Part shown: positions 1-7,554 of the stretch, in pieces
Position numbering within the stretch: position 1 is the first letter of the stretch
Layout of the letters: the number at the start of each line of letters is the position of its first letter
Assembly (NCBI RefSeq): GCF_006980715.1
Contig: NZ_SBHN01000001.1
Location: 372,001 to 436,000, forward strand
Reading direction: 5' to 3'
Length of the DNA: 64,000 nt
Source of the DNA: Telmatospirillum sp. J64-1
Lineage (GTDB): Bacteria > Pseudomonadota > Alphaproteobacteria > Rhodospirillales > Magnetospirillaceae
Translations under genes and position numbers: made by a program
Notes under the pieces: model-generated
Database searches by the model: none
Told to the model about the DNA's origin: nothing
What the model saw: the letters and a program-made list of their open reading frames with translations, nothing else

Positions 1-688
1 GGCGCAGGAAAGGCAGGCCGTCGAGCAGGGTCCGACTGGTGTCCTCCGCCCCCTTGATGTCCTTCAGATACCGCATTCCCGTGGAATAGGTCGCCAGGCT
101 CAGCACCCTATTGACCTGGGCTGACCACAGGCCGAGGTCGCGATGATACTCGGCGGGCAGTTCCTGGAGCAGAGAGGCGACCAGGGCCCCCTGCCCTTCC
201 GAGAAGCGGTGAAGTTCCGCCAGGGCGTCATCGACGCGGGCCGCGCTGTCGATCCTTTCCACCACCAGGGCATCCAGGTCCGGAAGCGTCCGTTCCAGCG
301 TATGCAGGACGCTGGACACCGTTTCGCCGCCGGGGATCTCCTCCAGCGCCCGCGAGGCGCGGAACACGCCGCTCAAGGTGGCGTCGATATCGCCGAGGGT
401 GACACGCCGTTCCGGATGGCTTTGTGCCATCCCGAGGCGGGAGGCATGGGTCAGCAGAAGCTGAAGATCACCCGTCAGTTCGGCGCCGGAAGTCACTTTC
501 GGCAAGGAAGAGGCCGAGAGGACCGAAAGCGCTTGGCCGAAGCGTTCCTGGTTCAGATAGGCCGATCCGGAAATACCGGCCAGGACGAGGGTCATCGCCA
601 GCAGGCCCAGATTGATCTGGCGGCTGACGCCCCCGCGCAACAGGCGTCGCCGTGGTGCCGCCGGGGGCTGAAGATCCTTGCCCGGCAT
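1..688 (-). CDS. Membrane-bound sensor protein, N-terminal part (truncated by window edge)
   Basis: An open frame on the minus strand starts at an ATG at 688 and runs off the left edge, giving about 229 visible residues. Residues 1-24 are Arg-rich and cytoplasmic in character. Residues 25-45 (INLGLLAMTLVLAGISG...) form one transmembrane segment, followed by a Leu/Ala/Glu-rich helical region with no second membrane segment before the edge. This is the layout of the periplasmic helical sensor region of TorS-like histidine kinases, some diguanylate cyclases or chemoreceptors. The output domain lies outside the window, so the class is not known. The start codon overlaps the stop of the upstream gene in an ATGA, so the two are very probably translated as a pair. 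The plus-strand frame at 143-748 is a shadow of it. Confidence 0.72.
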   Translation of the reverse strand, partial: MPGKDLQPPAAPRRRLLRGGVSRQINLGLLAMTLVLAGISGSAYLNQERFGQALSVLSASSLPKVTSGAELTGDLQLLLTHASRLGMAQSHPERRVTLGDIDATLSGVFRASRALEEIPGGETVSSVLHTLERTLPDLDALVVERIDSAARVDDALAELHRFSEGQGALVASLLQELPAEYHRDLGLWSAQVNRVLSLATYSTGMRYLKDIKGAEDTSRTLLDGLPFLR

Positions 689-2169
689 CAGCGGAGAACG
701 ATCCGGCCGTCAATACCCGGGGCGATGACGCCTTGTTCCGAGATGTAATGGGCCATGATTTCCCAAAGCAGTTTGCCGTCATCGCGCGGGATGTCGTCCT
801 TCGCCGCCAGCATGGCATAGCCATCGCCGCCCTTCGCCAGATATCCCGTCATCGCCACTTTGTAGACGGCGGCCGGGTCCAGGGGCTTGCCCGCGATCTC
901 GACCCGTTCGACCCGTGATCCTGCCGGGCGTGACAGATCGTAGACGACTTTCATGTTGGACGGGTGCAGGAAGCTACCCTTCAGCGTCTCCACGCCCGAG
1001 GCACTGAGTTCCAGCGCCTCCCGCAAGGCCGCGCCCGTAACGGGAACGGTGGTGATGAAGTCGCGGAACGGCAATTCCCGCTGGATGTCGCGCCGGGTCA
1101 GCGGGGTACCGGCCTCGTAGAGGCGATTACCGCGGATGGAGCCGCCATTGATGAGTGCGATATCCGCGTTCAGCAGGCTGCGCATGGCATCGGCGACCAA
1201 CGAGGCGAAGGGCGTCTCTTCGGCGCGGATGACTTCGCGGCGGGTATCAAGCGCCGTCCGAGTGGTCCCGACCTGGATGTCCAGCAGTTCCGACAGCCGG
1301 TCCAGATAGGCCGAAACCCGCCCGGCCATCTGGGTTTCGGCGGGCATTCCCGCCAGCTGGGCCACCTCCCCCGCCATCGTCAGGCTGTCCTCCGCCTCGT
1401 CGTGGCGCAGCCGCAGCACGACCGCCGTTCCCTTGACGTTGCTATGCACGATGAAGGCGCCGGACGCATCCGTTTCCACGCTGTCCCTGCCTGTGGCCGC
1501 GACCTGGACCAGCACATCGACCACGCCGTTGCGCCGCAACTCGGCCACATCCTCGTCGGCATTGTCGACGATGGCGACCACCGCTTGCGCGCCCGCCTCC
1601 CGCAAGGCCTGCGCGCGGTCTGTTACCGTCTGGGCCGGAGGCTGAACTTCGATCCGGGGAACGATGTATTGGATGGTCAATTCGGGCGAGGTCGCGGCCA
1701 CGACGCCGATCTTCACCCCTCCCCTTTCCAGCAGCAGGTCCTGTTCCAGACCTTCCAGGACCTTGCCGGTTTCGCGGTCGATCGCATTGGCGCTGAGGAA
1801 GGGGAAACGCGCCTCGTAGCTGCGCAAGGTCAGCTCATCTTCACCGAAGGCGAGATCGCGCTTGGTCACGGCCATGGCATCGGGTTGCAGATCGTTCAGC
1901 AGGTCGATCATGTGCGAGCCCTTGTCGAAGCTCGACAACACCCCCGCCGCCAGGGAGGCACCGCCATGCAAGAAAAGGGTCGGACCGACCTCGCGCTCCT
2001 TATGCAGGAGCGTCGCCAGCTGCGGCAGGCTGCCCTCATCCGCGACCGGTTCGATATCGGCCATGGTCGAGGTGAAAACCAGGGTGACTTCACCAGCCCA
2101 GGCCGGACTGAGGCTGAAAGCGCCGATCAGTAGAGACGTGCAAGTCAAACGGCGGCATAACGAAAGCAT
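688..2169 (-). CDS. Periplasmic 5'-nucleotidase homologue with degenerate metal site
   Basis: The protein has 493 residues with a cleavable signal peptide (SLLIGAFSLSPAWAG). The start at 2169 is chosen because GGAG lies 8 nt upstream and the signal peptide follows directly; a longer frame to 2271 adds an unlikely Arg-rich leader. The architecture is that of the UshA/5'-nucleotidase family: an N-terminal calcineurin-like domain and a C-terminal nucleotide-binding domain. The C-terminal hallmarks are present (NGGSIRG, then GYLAKGGDGY). In the N-terminal domain the usual metal-ligand motifs are replaced: the DxHG position reads TSTMAD, the GNHEFD position reads TKRDLAFG, and the SHLG and GGHSH positions read VDNAD and VQVAAT. 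Hydrolysis is therefore doubtful, and a ligand-binding role for the adjacent membrane sensor is an inference from the ATGA overlap. Confidence 0.82.
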   Translation of the reverse strand: MLSLCRRLTCTSLLIGAFSLSPAWAGEVTLVFTSTMADIEPVADEGSLPQLATLLHKEREVGPTLFLHGGASLAAGVLSSFDKGSHMIDLLNDLQPDAMAVTKRDLAFGEDELTLRSYEARFPFLSANAIDRETGKVLEGLEQDLLLERGGVKIGVVAATSPELTIQYIVPRIEVQPPAQTVTDRAQALREAGAQAVVAIVDNADEDVAELRRNGVVDVLVQVAATGRDSVETDASGAFIVHSNVKGTAVVLRLRHDEAEDSLTMAGEVAQLAGMPAETQMAGRVSAYLDRLSELLDIQVGTTRTALDTRREVIRAEETPFASLVADAMRSLLNADIALINGGSIRGNRLYEAGTPLTRRDIQRELPFRDFITTVPVTGAALREALELSASGVETLKGSFLHPSNMKVVYDLSRPAGSRVERVEIAGKPLDPAAVYKVAMTGYLAKGGDGYAMLAAKDDIPRDDGKLLWEIMAHYISEQGVIAPGIDGRIVLR

Positions 2170-2552
2170 CCAATGATCTCCGCAGGAACGCCGGGGCGCT
2201 TTCGGCGTGTTCCCGCAGAGTAGAGGCATCCTCCTTCCTCGGTCAATTTCTACGACACCCCAGACTGGCACGAAGCTTGCCCTTTCCGCGCTGGAGGCAG
2301 CGATGGGGCCGCTTGGGTAACCGGTCCGGCGAGGCCGATTCCCTCAGCCGGGGCATGGAAGGAGCGCTTTGTGAAAACTTCGTATCAACTGAGCGGTTTA
2401 AAAATTTTTCCCGCTGGGTTGACGAGTGAATCCAAATAAGACACCCTTCCATCGAAAAACGTAAAAAAAACTCTCTGAACCTAAAACATCACCCAAACGT
2501 CACCGACAAATGCTCTCCACCACAAGGAACCCGCGGGAGGTTGGAACAGAAA
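2170..2552. other. Intergenic region between nucleotidase-like gene and recombinase pair
   Basis: No credible gene is seen in these 383 bp. The right half is AT-rich. It holds an imperfect dyad at 2392-2415 in which AGCGG and CCGCT flank an AAAAATTTTT core. The region must contain the divergent promoters of the nucleotidase-like gene (minus) and the recombinase operon (plus). The dyad could be a regulatory site or a recombination site for the adjacent recombinases; neither can be decided by eye. Confidence 0.5.
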
Positions 2553-3170
2553 ATGAACAAGAGCCGCCCTGCCCGCACGATCGGAGAGAAAGAGGTCAGA
2601 CAGCTGCTGGCCCAATGTGCCGATACCCGCTATCCACGGCGCAATCGGCTGATCGTGCTGCTGACCTATGATGCCGGCCTGAAAGTGGGCGAGATCTCCC
2701 AGGCCCGGCGCAGCCATATGATGCGCAACGGCGAACTGGTGCCTGAGCTACAGGTCTTCCGGCACCGCAAGGCACGGATTGTCCCCATGACCGACCGTCT
2801 GTTTGCCGCCTGTCTGGATATGCTGCGCGGTCTGCCGGGCCTGCCCGAGATGCCTTTGATCCTGTCGGAACGCAGCACCGACCTGCTGACTCCCATGCGG
2901 CCGGATTCCATCGCCTATCTGCTCTATCGCCTGTTCGAGAAAGCCGGGATCGAGGGGGCCTCGTCCCATAGCGGGCGGCGTGCCTTTCTGCAACGGGCGA
3001 TGATCGCGACGAAACATGTCGAGGGCGCGACGCTCAAGGACGTGCAGATGATCGGCGGATTCAGCCATCTTGAAGCCCTGCGGCCCTATGAGGTTTCCTC
3101 TGGCGATCCCGAAGCGCAGCGTCGCCTGATACAGTCGCTGGTCAAACGACCGGAAAACGGAACCGCCTGA
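2553..3170 (+). CDS. Tyrosine recombinase-like protein, catalytic domain only
   Basis: The protein has 205 residues from the ATG at 2553; a TTG at 2541 abuts the GGGAGG motif with no spacing and is less likely. It aligns only with the catalytic domain of tyrosine recombinases and lacks the N-terminal SAM-like core-binding domain. Catalytic box II is intact (HSGR in SSHSGRRAF) and a C-terminal Tyr is present in FSHLEALRPYE. The first catalytic Arg reads Lys (GLKVGE instead of GLRxxE), and the His of the usual LGHS box aligns with Phe. It is either a weak enzyme, a structural partner or an inactive relative. Only 26 bp separate it from the complete recombinase downstream, so the two are probably one operon and may act as a heteromeric pair, for example in replicon dimer resolution (inference). 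Confidence 0.75.
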   Translation: MNKSRPARTIGEKEVRQLLAQCADTRYPRRNRLIVLLTYDAGLKVGEISQARRSHMMRNGELVPELQVFRHRKARIVPMTDRLFAACLDMLRGLPGLPEMPLILSERSTDLLTPMRPDSIAYLLYRLFEKAGIEGASSHSGRRAFLQRAMIATKHVEGATLKDVQMIGGFSHLEALRPYEVSSGDPEAQRRLIQSLVKRPENGTA

Positions 3171-3196
3171 ACGGCAAGAGGAAAAGACAACGCAGG

Positions 3197-4387
3197 ATGG
3201 ACCAGCCCCTTCTTACCTCCTCGACCTCCGGCTTGCTGGGCCAGCTCTCGGCCGACGAGCAGCAGACCCTGAAGGACCTGCTGCGGGCCGGAACGCCCGA
3301 GAATACCTTGCGCGCTTATGCGAAAGACCTGGTCTATCTGGAACGTTGGGCCGAAGCGGCGACAGGACGCTCCCTGCCCTGGCCCGCGCCGGCGGAATTG
3401 GTCATCCGCTATCTGACCCATCACCTCTACCGCGCCGATCTACGCAGCCAGGCGGGATATGAGCACGGCATGCCGCGCAAGGTCAGGGAGATCATGGCCG
3501 CGCATGGCTACAAGGTGGAAGATGGCCCCCACGCCCCCAGCACAGTGACCCGGCGCCTAGCGACCTGGAGCAAGATGCATCAGATCCGGGGGCTGGACTC
3601 CCCTACCCTCCAGCCCGAGGTTCGCGCCCTTCTGCGCACGCTCAAGCGGGCCTCGACCCATGTTCCGGCGAAAAAAAGCCGTCAGGCCATCACGGCTGAA
3701 ATGGTCCAGCAGATGATCGACGTCTGCCCCGAGACTCTCCAGGGAATCCGCGACCGTGCCCTGATCGCCTTTGCCTTCGCTTCAGGCGGGCGGCGAAGGT
3801 CGGAAATCGGCCGGATCCAGGTGGCCGATCTTCAGCGCGCTCCGGACCAGCTTGCCGATCCGGCCGATCCGTCCTCTGCCCGCTTGCCGGTCTATGCCGT
3901 GGCCATGACCAAGACCAAGACGACCGACGCCAATCTGCAAGGAGGCAGCCGAAAGGTCTGGTTGGTCGGGCAGCCGGCGGAACTGCTGCAGCAATGGCTG
4001 AGGGTTTCCCAGATCGACAAGGGACCGGTCTTTCGCCGCGTCTGGCATACGGGCAGCCGGCCCGAGACGCTGGACAAGAAGAATGGCGAGAAAGGCTGGG
4101 TGATCGAACGCCTTCAGAAAGGCCTATCGGGTGAAGCCGTGGCCGAGATCATCAAGACAAGGCTGGCCGAAGCCGGATACGACCCTGAGCAATTCTCGGC
4201 CCATGGCCTGAGATCGGGCTTCATGACCGAATGCGCCAACAACAACGTGCCCCTGCAACAGGCCATGTCCATGTCGCTGCATGCTTCGGTGCAGGTGGCC
4301 GCCGGCTATTACCAGGAGGCCGAGGGCGCCAGAAGCGCGGCCGCCCGCCTGCTCGCCACCAAGAAAAGGGAAAGCGTGGATGGATAG
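3197..4387 (+). CDS. Tyrosine recombinase (phage integrase family)
   Basis: The protein has 396 residues. Residues 1-170 form the SAM-like DNA-binding domain (TLRAYAKDLVYLERWAE...), and the rest is the catalytic domain with all expected landmarks: Arg I in FASGGRRRSEI, box II HGLR in SAHGLRSGF, and the C-terminal His and nucleophile Tyr in MSLHASVQVAAGYY. It should cut and join DNA through a 3'-phosphotyrosine intermediate. There are no phage or transposon genes beside it. Its place next to repA and the origin suggests resolution of replicon multimers or integration and excision of a segment. The ribosome-binding site is weak (AGAGGA about 14 nt upstream), which fits translation coupled to the shorter recombinase-like gene before it. 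Confidence 0.88.
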   Translation: MDQPLLTSSTSGLLGQLSADEQQTLKDLLRAGTPENTLRAYAKDLVYLERWAEAATGRSLPWPAPAELVIRYLTHHLYRADLRSQAGYEHGMPRKVREIMAAHGYKVEDGPHAPSTVTRRLATWSKMHQIRGLDSPTLQPEVRALLRTLKRASTHVPAKKSRQAITAEMVQQMIDVCPETLQGIRDRALIAFAFASGGRRRSEIGRIQVADLQRAPDQLADPADPSSARLPVYAVAMTKTKTTDANLQGGSRKVWLVGQPAELLQQWLRVSQIDKGPVFRRVWHTGSRPETLDKKNGEKGWVIERLQKGLSGEAVAEIIKTRLAEAGYDPEQFSAHGLRSGFMTECANNNVPLQQAMSMSLHASVQVAAGYYQEAEGARSAAARLLATKKRESVDG

Positions 4388-4400
4388 GCTTCCATCCACG
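4375..4400. terminator. Convergent hairpin between recombinase and repA genes
   Basis: CGTGGATGGA and TCCATCCACG form a perfect 10-bp stem with a 6-nt loop. It spans the recombinase stop codon and lies between convergent genes (stops at 4387 and 4408). No clear U-tract follows on either strand, so it may be a bidirectional pause or terminator. Confidence 0.55.
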
Positions 4401-4407
4401 GCAGGGA

Positions 4408-5556
4408 TCAGGCTTTGTCCTTCCCCCCTTTGACGACCCGCAATCCCCGCTTTTCGGATTCGTGGGCCAACTGGTTCTGGTGATAGTTCACCGCCTTCTG
4501 CTCCTGGGAGAATTCCAGGGACGGCATCAGGGTGAAGATGATGTCCTCGAGACGGCCGTTCGAGCCCTTGATGTCCTCGGACCGGTAGCTCAGAAGGACG
4601 CCCTTGGTCTTCAATTCCTCGACGGCTTCACGGACCTTGCGCATCGTGTCGCGCCATTGCTTGTACTGCGTCATCCCGCTGTCGCGGACGATCGTCGTCG
4701 CCTTGATGGTATAGCCGCGATCGGTGATGCTGGCCTGGCAGTAGCGATGGCTGAGCCGCTTGTGCAGCCACTTCGAGACATAGCCCTTGAACTTGACGTT
4801 GGTCTCGTAATTGAGCAGCCGGTATTCCATCCGCATCAGCGCCGCGGCCACCAGCGGGTGGAAAGTGACATAGGAAATGGTGTCGCCATCCTCGAGCCGC
4901 TTGGCCAGGGCCCGGCTGGGGAAGATCGGGGCCGAGAAATCCGGCTCTTTCTCGCCGATGCGGCGGATGCCGATGCTGCATTTATGGCAAATCTCGATGG
5001 CGCGCTTGATCTCCTGCAGCGACATCGTCGAGCCGATGGCCTTCAGCTCGGCGCGCAGCTCGTAGAAGGTGAATTTCACGCCCGGCTCGGAATTGATCAT
5101 CGTCGTCCGGCGCTTCGTGATGGCGAGGCGGCGCAGGACGTCTTCGAGGACCTGTTCCTGATGGGACGGGAAGGCTTCCACCTGGGCCCCGTTCTCATCG
5201 GTGAAACGGGCCGGGGTGATGACGATCTCGTAGGCGATGCCTTCATGTTCGAACTGGCGGCTCTTGATCGCCAGAACACCTTCGACCGCCTTGCCTTCGC
5301 GCTTCAGGTAATCGTCCGAGGTGACCGTCCATACATATTTCGGCGCCAGGTCGAAAAGGGCGAAGCTGTTGATATAGGGATGGGGCTTGTTTGTCGGCAG
5401 CAAACTGTCGAACATGTCGAGCTGCGGAATGCGCCCGAGATCGAGCTTGCCCGTTTCGCCAACCGCGATCAGATCCTGACCGGGGATGTCCGCCTCTGGA
5501 GTCAATCCATCCACGGGAGTGTTCTCGGCTTCTTTCCCGGTCCGCACCTTCGCCAT
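4408..5556 (-). CDS. repA: Plasmid replication initiator protein, RPA (RepA) family
   Basis: The protein has 382 residues and resembles the replication initiator protein A family of alphaproteobacterial plasmids. Recognisable stretches include PYINSFALFDLAPKYVW near residues 60-80, the conserved basic central part (RLAITKRRTTM, SKWLHKRLSHRYCQA) and RDSGMTQYKQWRDT toward the C-terminus. Such proteins bind iterons, melt the origin and recruit the host replisome. The start at 5556 is preferred over 5595 because GGGAG lies 7 nt upstream. The gene reads away from an array of 18 iterons whose first copy lies 117 bp upstream, so repA is probably autoregulated through them. It converges with the recombinase gene. 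Its presence marks this DNA as an autonomous replicon rather than main chromosome. Confidence 0.88.
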   Translation of the reverse strand: MAKVRTGKEAENTPVDGLTPEADIPGQDLIAVGETGKLDLGRIPQLDMFDSLLPTNKPHPYINSFALFDLAPKYVWTVTSDDYLKREGKAVEGVLAIKSRQFEHEGIAYEIVITPARFTDENGAQVEAFPSHQEQVLEDVLRRLAITKRRTTMINSEPGVKFTFYELRAELKAIGSTMSLQEIKRAIEICHKCSIGIRRIGEKEPDFSAPIFPSRALAKRLEDGDTISYVTFHPLVAAALMRMEYRLLNYETNVKFKGYVSKWLHKRLSHRYCQASITDRGYTIKATTIVRDSGMTQYKQWRDTMRKVREAVEELKTKGVLLSYRSEDIKGSNGRLEDIIFTLMPSLEFSQEQKAVNYHQNQLAHESEKRGLRVVKGGKDKA

Positions 5557-5936
5557 CTTTCTACTCCCTGACGAACCTGCTGCTGAATGCATCAAAAGCT
5601 ATCATAGAAAGCGGGGGAGTCACGCGATTGGACACGAATCCGGCTAAAAAGGGCCAGAAAACGGGGGATTCTCGGTAGGTCTGCGTCGCACCCCGCCCAA
5701 GGTGGCGGTAGGTTCATGTCGCACCTCGGTAGGTCTGTGTCGCGCCCCAGCGGTGGAAGCGGTAGGTTGGCGTCGCGTCCCTCCTCGGAAGAGCTCGGAG
5801 TGCGCATTCACGAGGGATTTGCGGCCCTTGCAGGGGGGACAGAGCGGTAGGTTCGTGTCGCAGCCACCTTTCCTCCCCGCCTTCCGGCCCTGCCGGACAG
5901 CTCTCGCGGCCGGTAGGTTGACGTCGCATCCGGGAT

Positions 5937-5982
5937 ACAGAAATATTCATAAGTTATTGATATATAACAAATTTATAGGTCC
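5937..5982. other. AT-rich block in iteron array (possible melting element)
   Basis: A run of almost pure A/T with AAGTTATTGATAT sits in the gap between iterons 6 and 7. A near-copy (AACTTATTGATAC) is found in the next gap at about 6097-6109. Such blocks next to initiator sites are typical places for strand opening. Confidence 0.55.
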
Positions 5983-6092
5983 TGAGGTCCCGCTTCCCTG
6001 GCGGCCTACGGTAGGAATAAGTCGCGCCCTGTTTCATCCAGGACCGGGCCGTTCCTGACCTGCCATCTTCGGTAGGTAGGTGTCGCGCCTCA

Positions 6093-6125
6093 CTTAACTT
6101 ATTGATACTAAATGATATTTCTTCC
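6093..6125. other. Second AT-rich block in iteron array
   Basis: It lies between iterons 8 and 9 and carries AACTTATTGATAC, related to the sequence in the first AT-rich block. Together they may form the DNA unwinding element; this is inferred from composition and position. Confidence 0.5.
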
Positions 6126-6504
6126 TAGAGGCGTAACAGGAAGGGAAAAAAGCCCGGATCGATCCCCTTTCGGGCAGCGAATGGCACCGGCTTACGGCGG
6201 TGATGCGGTAGGTTGGCGTCGCCGTAAGAAGGGTTTTTCGGTAGGTCTGTGTCGCACCGGCTTGTCTATGGCCCGGCAGGACCGGTAGGTTCATGTCGCA
6301 GGGGCCCAGGAGGCCAGTAGGTTAGTATCGCACCCTCAGTAGGTCCATGTCGCACCCTCCCCTTTCCGCAGTAGGTCTGCGTCGCGCCCCTTCTTTTGCC
6401 CGGTAGGTTCGTGTCGCGCTTGCCCCTCGCCGGTAGGATGACGTCGCGGAAACCGGTAGGTCTAGGACGCGCAGATCCGCCCTTTACGGTAGGTGAACGT
6501 CGCA

Positions 6505-7407
6505 CCCTTTCAGGCAAGGCCGGGCGGCCAACCGGAGGAATACCGCGGCTTATCGATCTCCCGACGAAAGACTTATCCACAGCCAACCTTCTCATATCCT
6601 TTACTAACCTTGAATCTCTCTATAGTCAGAGTCTTATAGGCGTTTGCGCTCCATACAAACCACACAGGTTCGTGCGAAATCTCCCCCACCAAAGCCTGTC
6701 CCCCTCCCCTCTCACCGTGGTTCTTCCCTGTGACAATCCCTATGTGTACAACCTGCGGATTCCGCCCACACGCATAAGATTTCGAAACCCAAGCGGAAAA
6801 CCACTGCTTTAAGAATTACTTAAACAATAAATAAGAACTAGAAAGTATGAATCATTCCATAACAGAAATGATCTCACGCCTGCACACCACGTGTGCCGCA
6901 TCAAAAACACGAAATTTCAACTATAGGCTGTAATCGGAAACAGCATAAAAGGCCGAACCAAAAATGCTTGGCAAAGGGACCTGTTTAAAATGAACAACAC
7001 TTCTCCGGCCTCACACACAAAAGAAGCTGGAGCAGCGCTATAACTTCATTGAACGGCGAAATCTGCCGAGCTGGAGCCCGTCTCATGTATGAAAAGATTT
7101 CAACCGCCCTCCCCTTCTAAAAAAAGCGAAACCGTTCCTCTGCGAAAAATCTCAATGCATCGCAGAAATGCGGACGCGAGATGCACTAAACTTCTTGCCT
7201 CAAGACGAAACAATCTCCGCAATAACAGCTTCTTTGCTCGCAACCATTCACGCCTGCCTATCCGAAGAGAGCTTTGACGAAAGAAGACTTTTTGCTTCAG
7301 AAAGGATCTGAAGACAATGCGTGAGATCGCCGAAAAAGACGCTTTAGCAGGGAAAGTGCGTTTCTCCGCTTCCTCTGATCAAAGCGGTTTTCTGTGCCGG
7401 ACAAAAC
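6505..7407. other. Gene-free AT-rich region between origin and par locus
   Basis: Beyond the DnaA box this 0.9 kb has clearly lower GC than the rest of the window. Frames of 28 to 62 codons exist (for example 7089-7277), but they show no family features and no convincing ribosome-binding site. It may belong to the origin, hold an antisense RNA or be a spacer; nothing decisive is visible. Confidence 0.6.
6573..6581 (+). promoter_or_regulatory. DnaA box
   Basis: TTATCCACA is an exact match to the consensus DnaA binding site. It lies 69 bp beyond the last iteron, where many iteron plasmids place a DnaA site that helps load the helicase. Confidence 0.75.
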
Positions 7408-7446
7408 AAGGGCGGGAGAAGCCGTCATGCTTTTCCCGCCCCTTTT
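7408..7446 (-). terminator. Rho-independent terminator of the parAB operon
   Basis: GGGCGGGA (7410-7417) pairs with TCCCGCCC (7434-7441), extended by wobble and A-T pairs toward a loop of about 10 nt. Read on the minus strand the stem is followed by TTGTTTTGT. It lies 109 bp past the parB stop, in the correct orientation. Confidence 0.75.
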
Positions 7447-7554
7447 GATCAAACAGAGAAGTTGTTCTCGAGCAGCCTACGCCGCGTCGGCTTTCACTCA
7501 AATCGGAGCGAGAGAACGCAAGCCTGATTTACTCGCCAATCGACCAAACGGCAT

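Larger units (their letters stand above)
5673..6504 (+). repeat. Iteron array, 18 direct copies of an 18-bp unit (replication origin)
   Basis: The consensus is CRGTAGGTYNRYGTCGCR. Copies, all in the same orientation, start at 5673, 5706, 5727, 5760, 5845, 5911, 6009, 6070, 6206, 6239, 6283, 6315, 6337, 6369, 6401, 6431, 6454 and 6487. Two blocks are conserved (GGTAGG and GTCGC) with five variable bases between. Most start-to-start distances (21-23, 30-33, 44, 66, 85, 136) are close to whole numbers of helical turns, so bound initiators would face the same side. The array lies directly upstream of repA. Two gaps in the array hold AT-rich blocks. This is the expected binding region for RepA and the likely origin. 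Confidence 0.95.

Noticed and set aside
143-748. Plus-strand frame of 201 codons
   Set aside because: It lies opposite a well-formed membrane sensor frame, is Arg/Gln/His-rich and has no family features; it is a shadow.
2553-4387. Recombinase genes as a sign of an integrated phage or transposon
   Set aside because: There are no phage, transfer or transposition genes, no tRNA target and no flanking direct repeats; a role for the replicon is simpler.
5673-6504. Repeats considered as a CRISPR array
   Set aside because: Units are 18 bp, spacing is variable and often near 32 bp, there are no cas genes, and the array lies directly upstream of a replication initiator gene; these are iterons.
7089-7277. 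Possible 62-codon gene in the AT-rich region
   Set aside because: It is strongly basic without structure, has no ribosome-binding site and matches no family pattern.
7318-7449. Possible 43-codon gene with AAAGGA upstream
   Set aside because: Its 3' half is the terminator hairpin of the parAB operon, so the frame is probably accidental.
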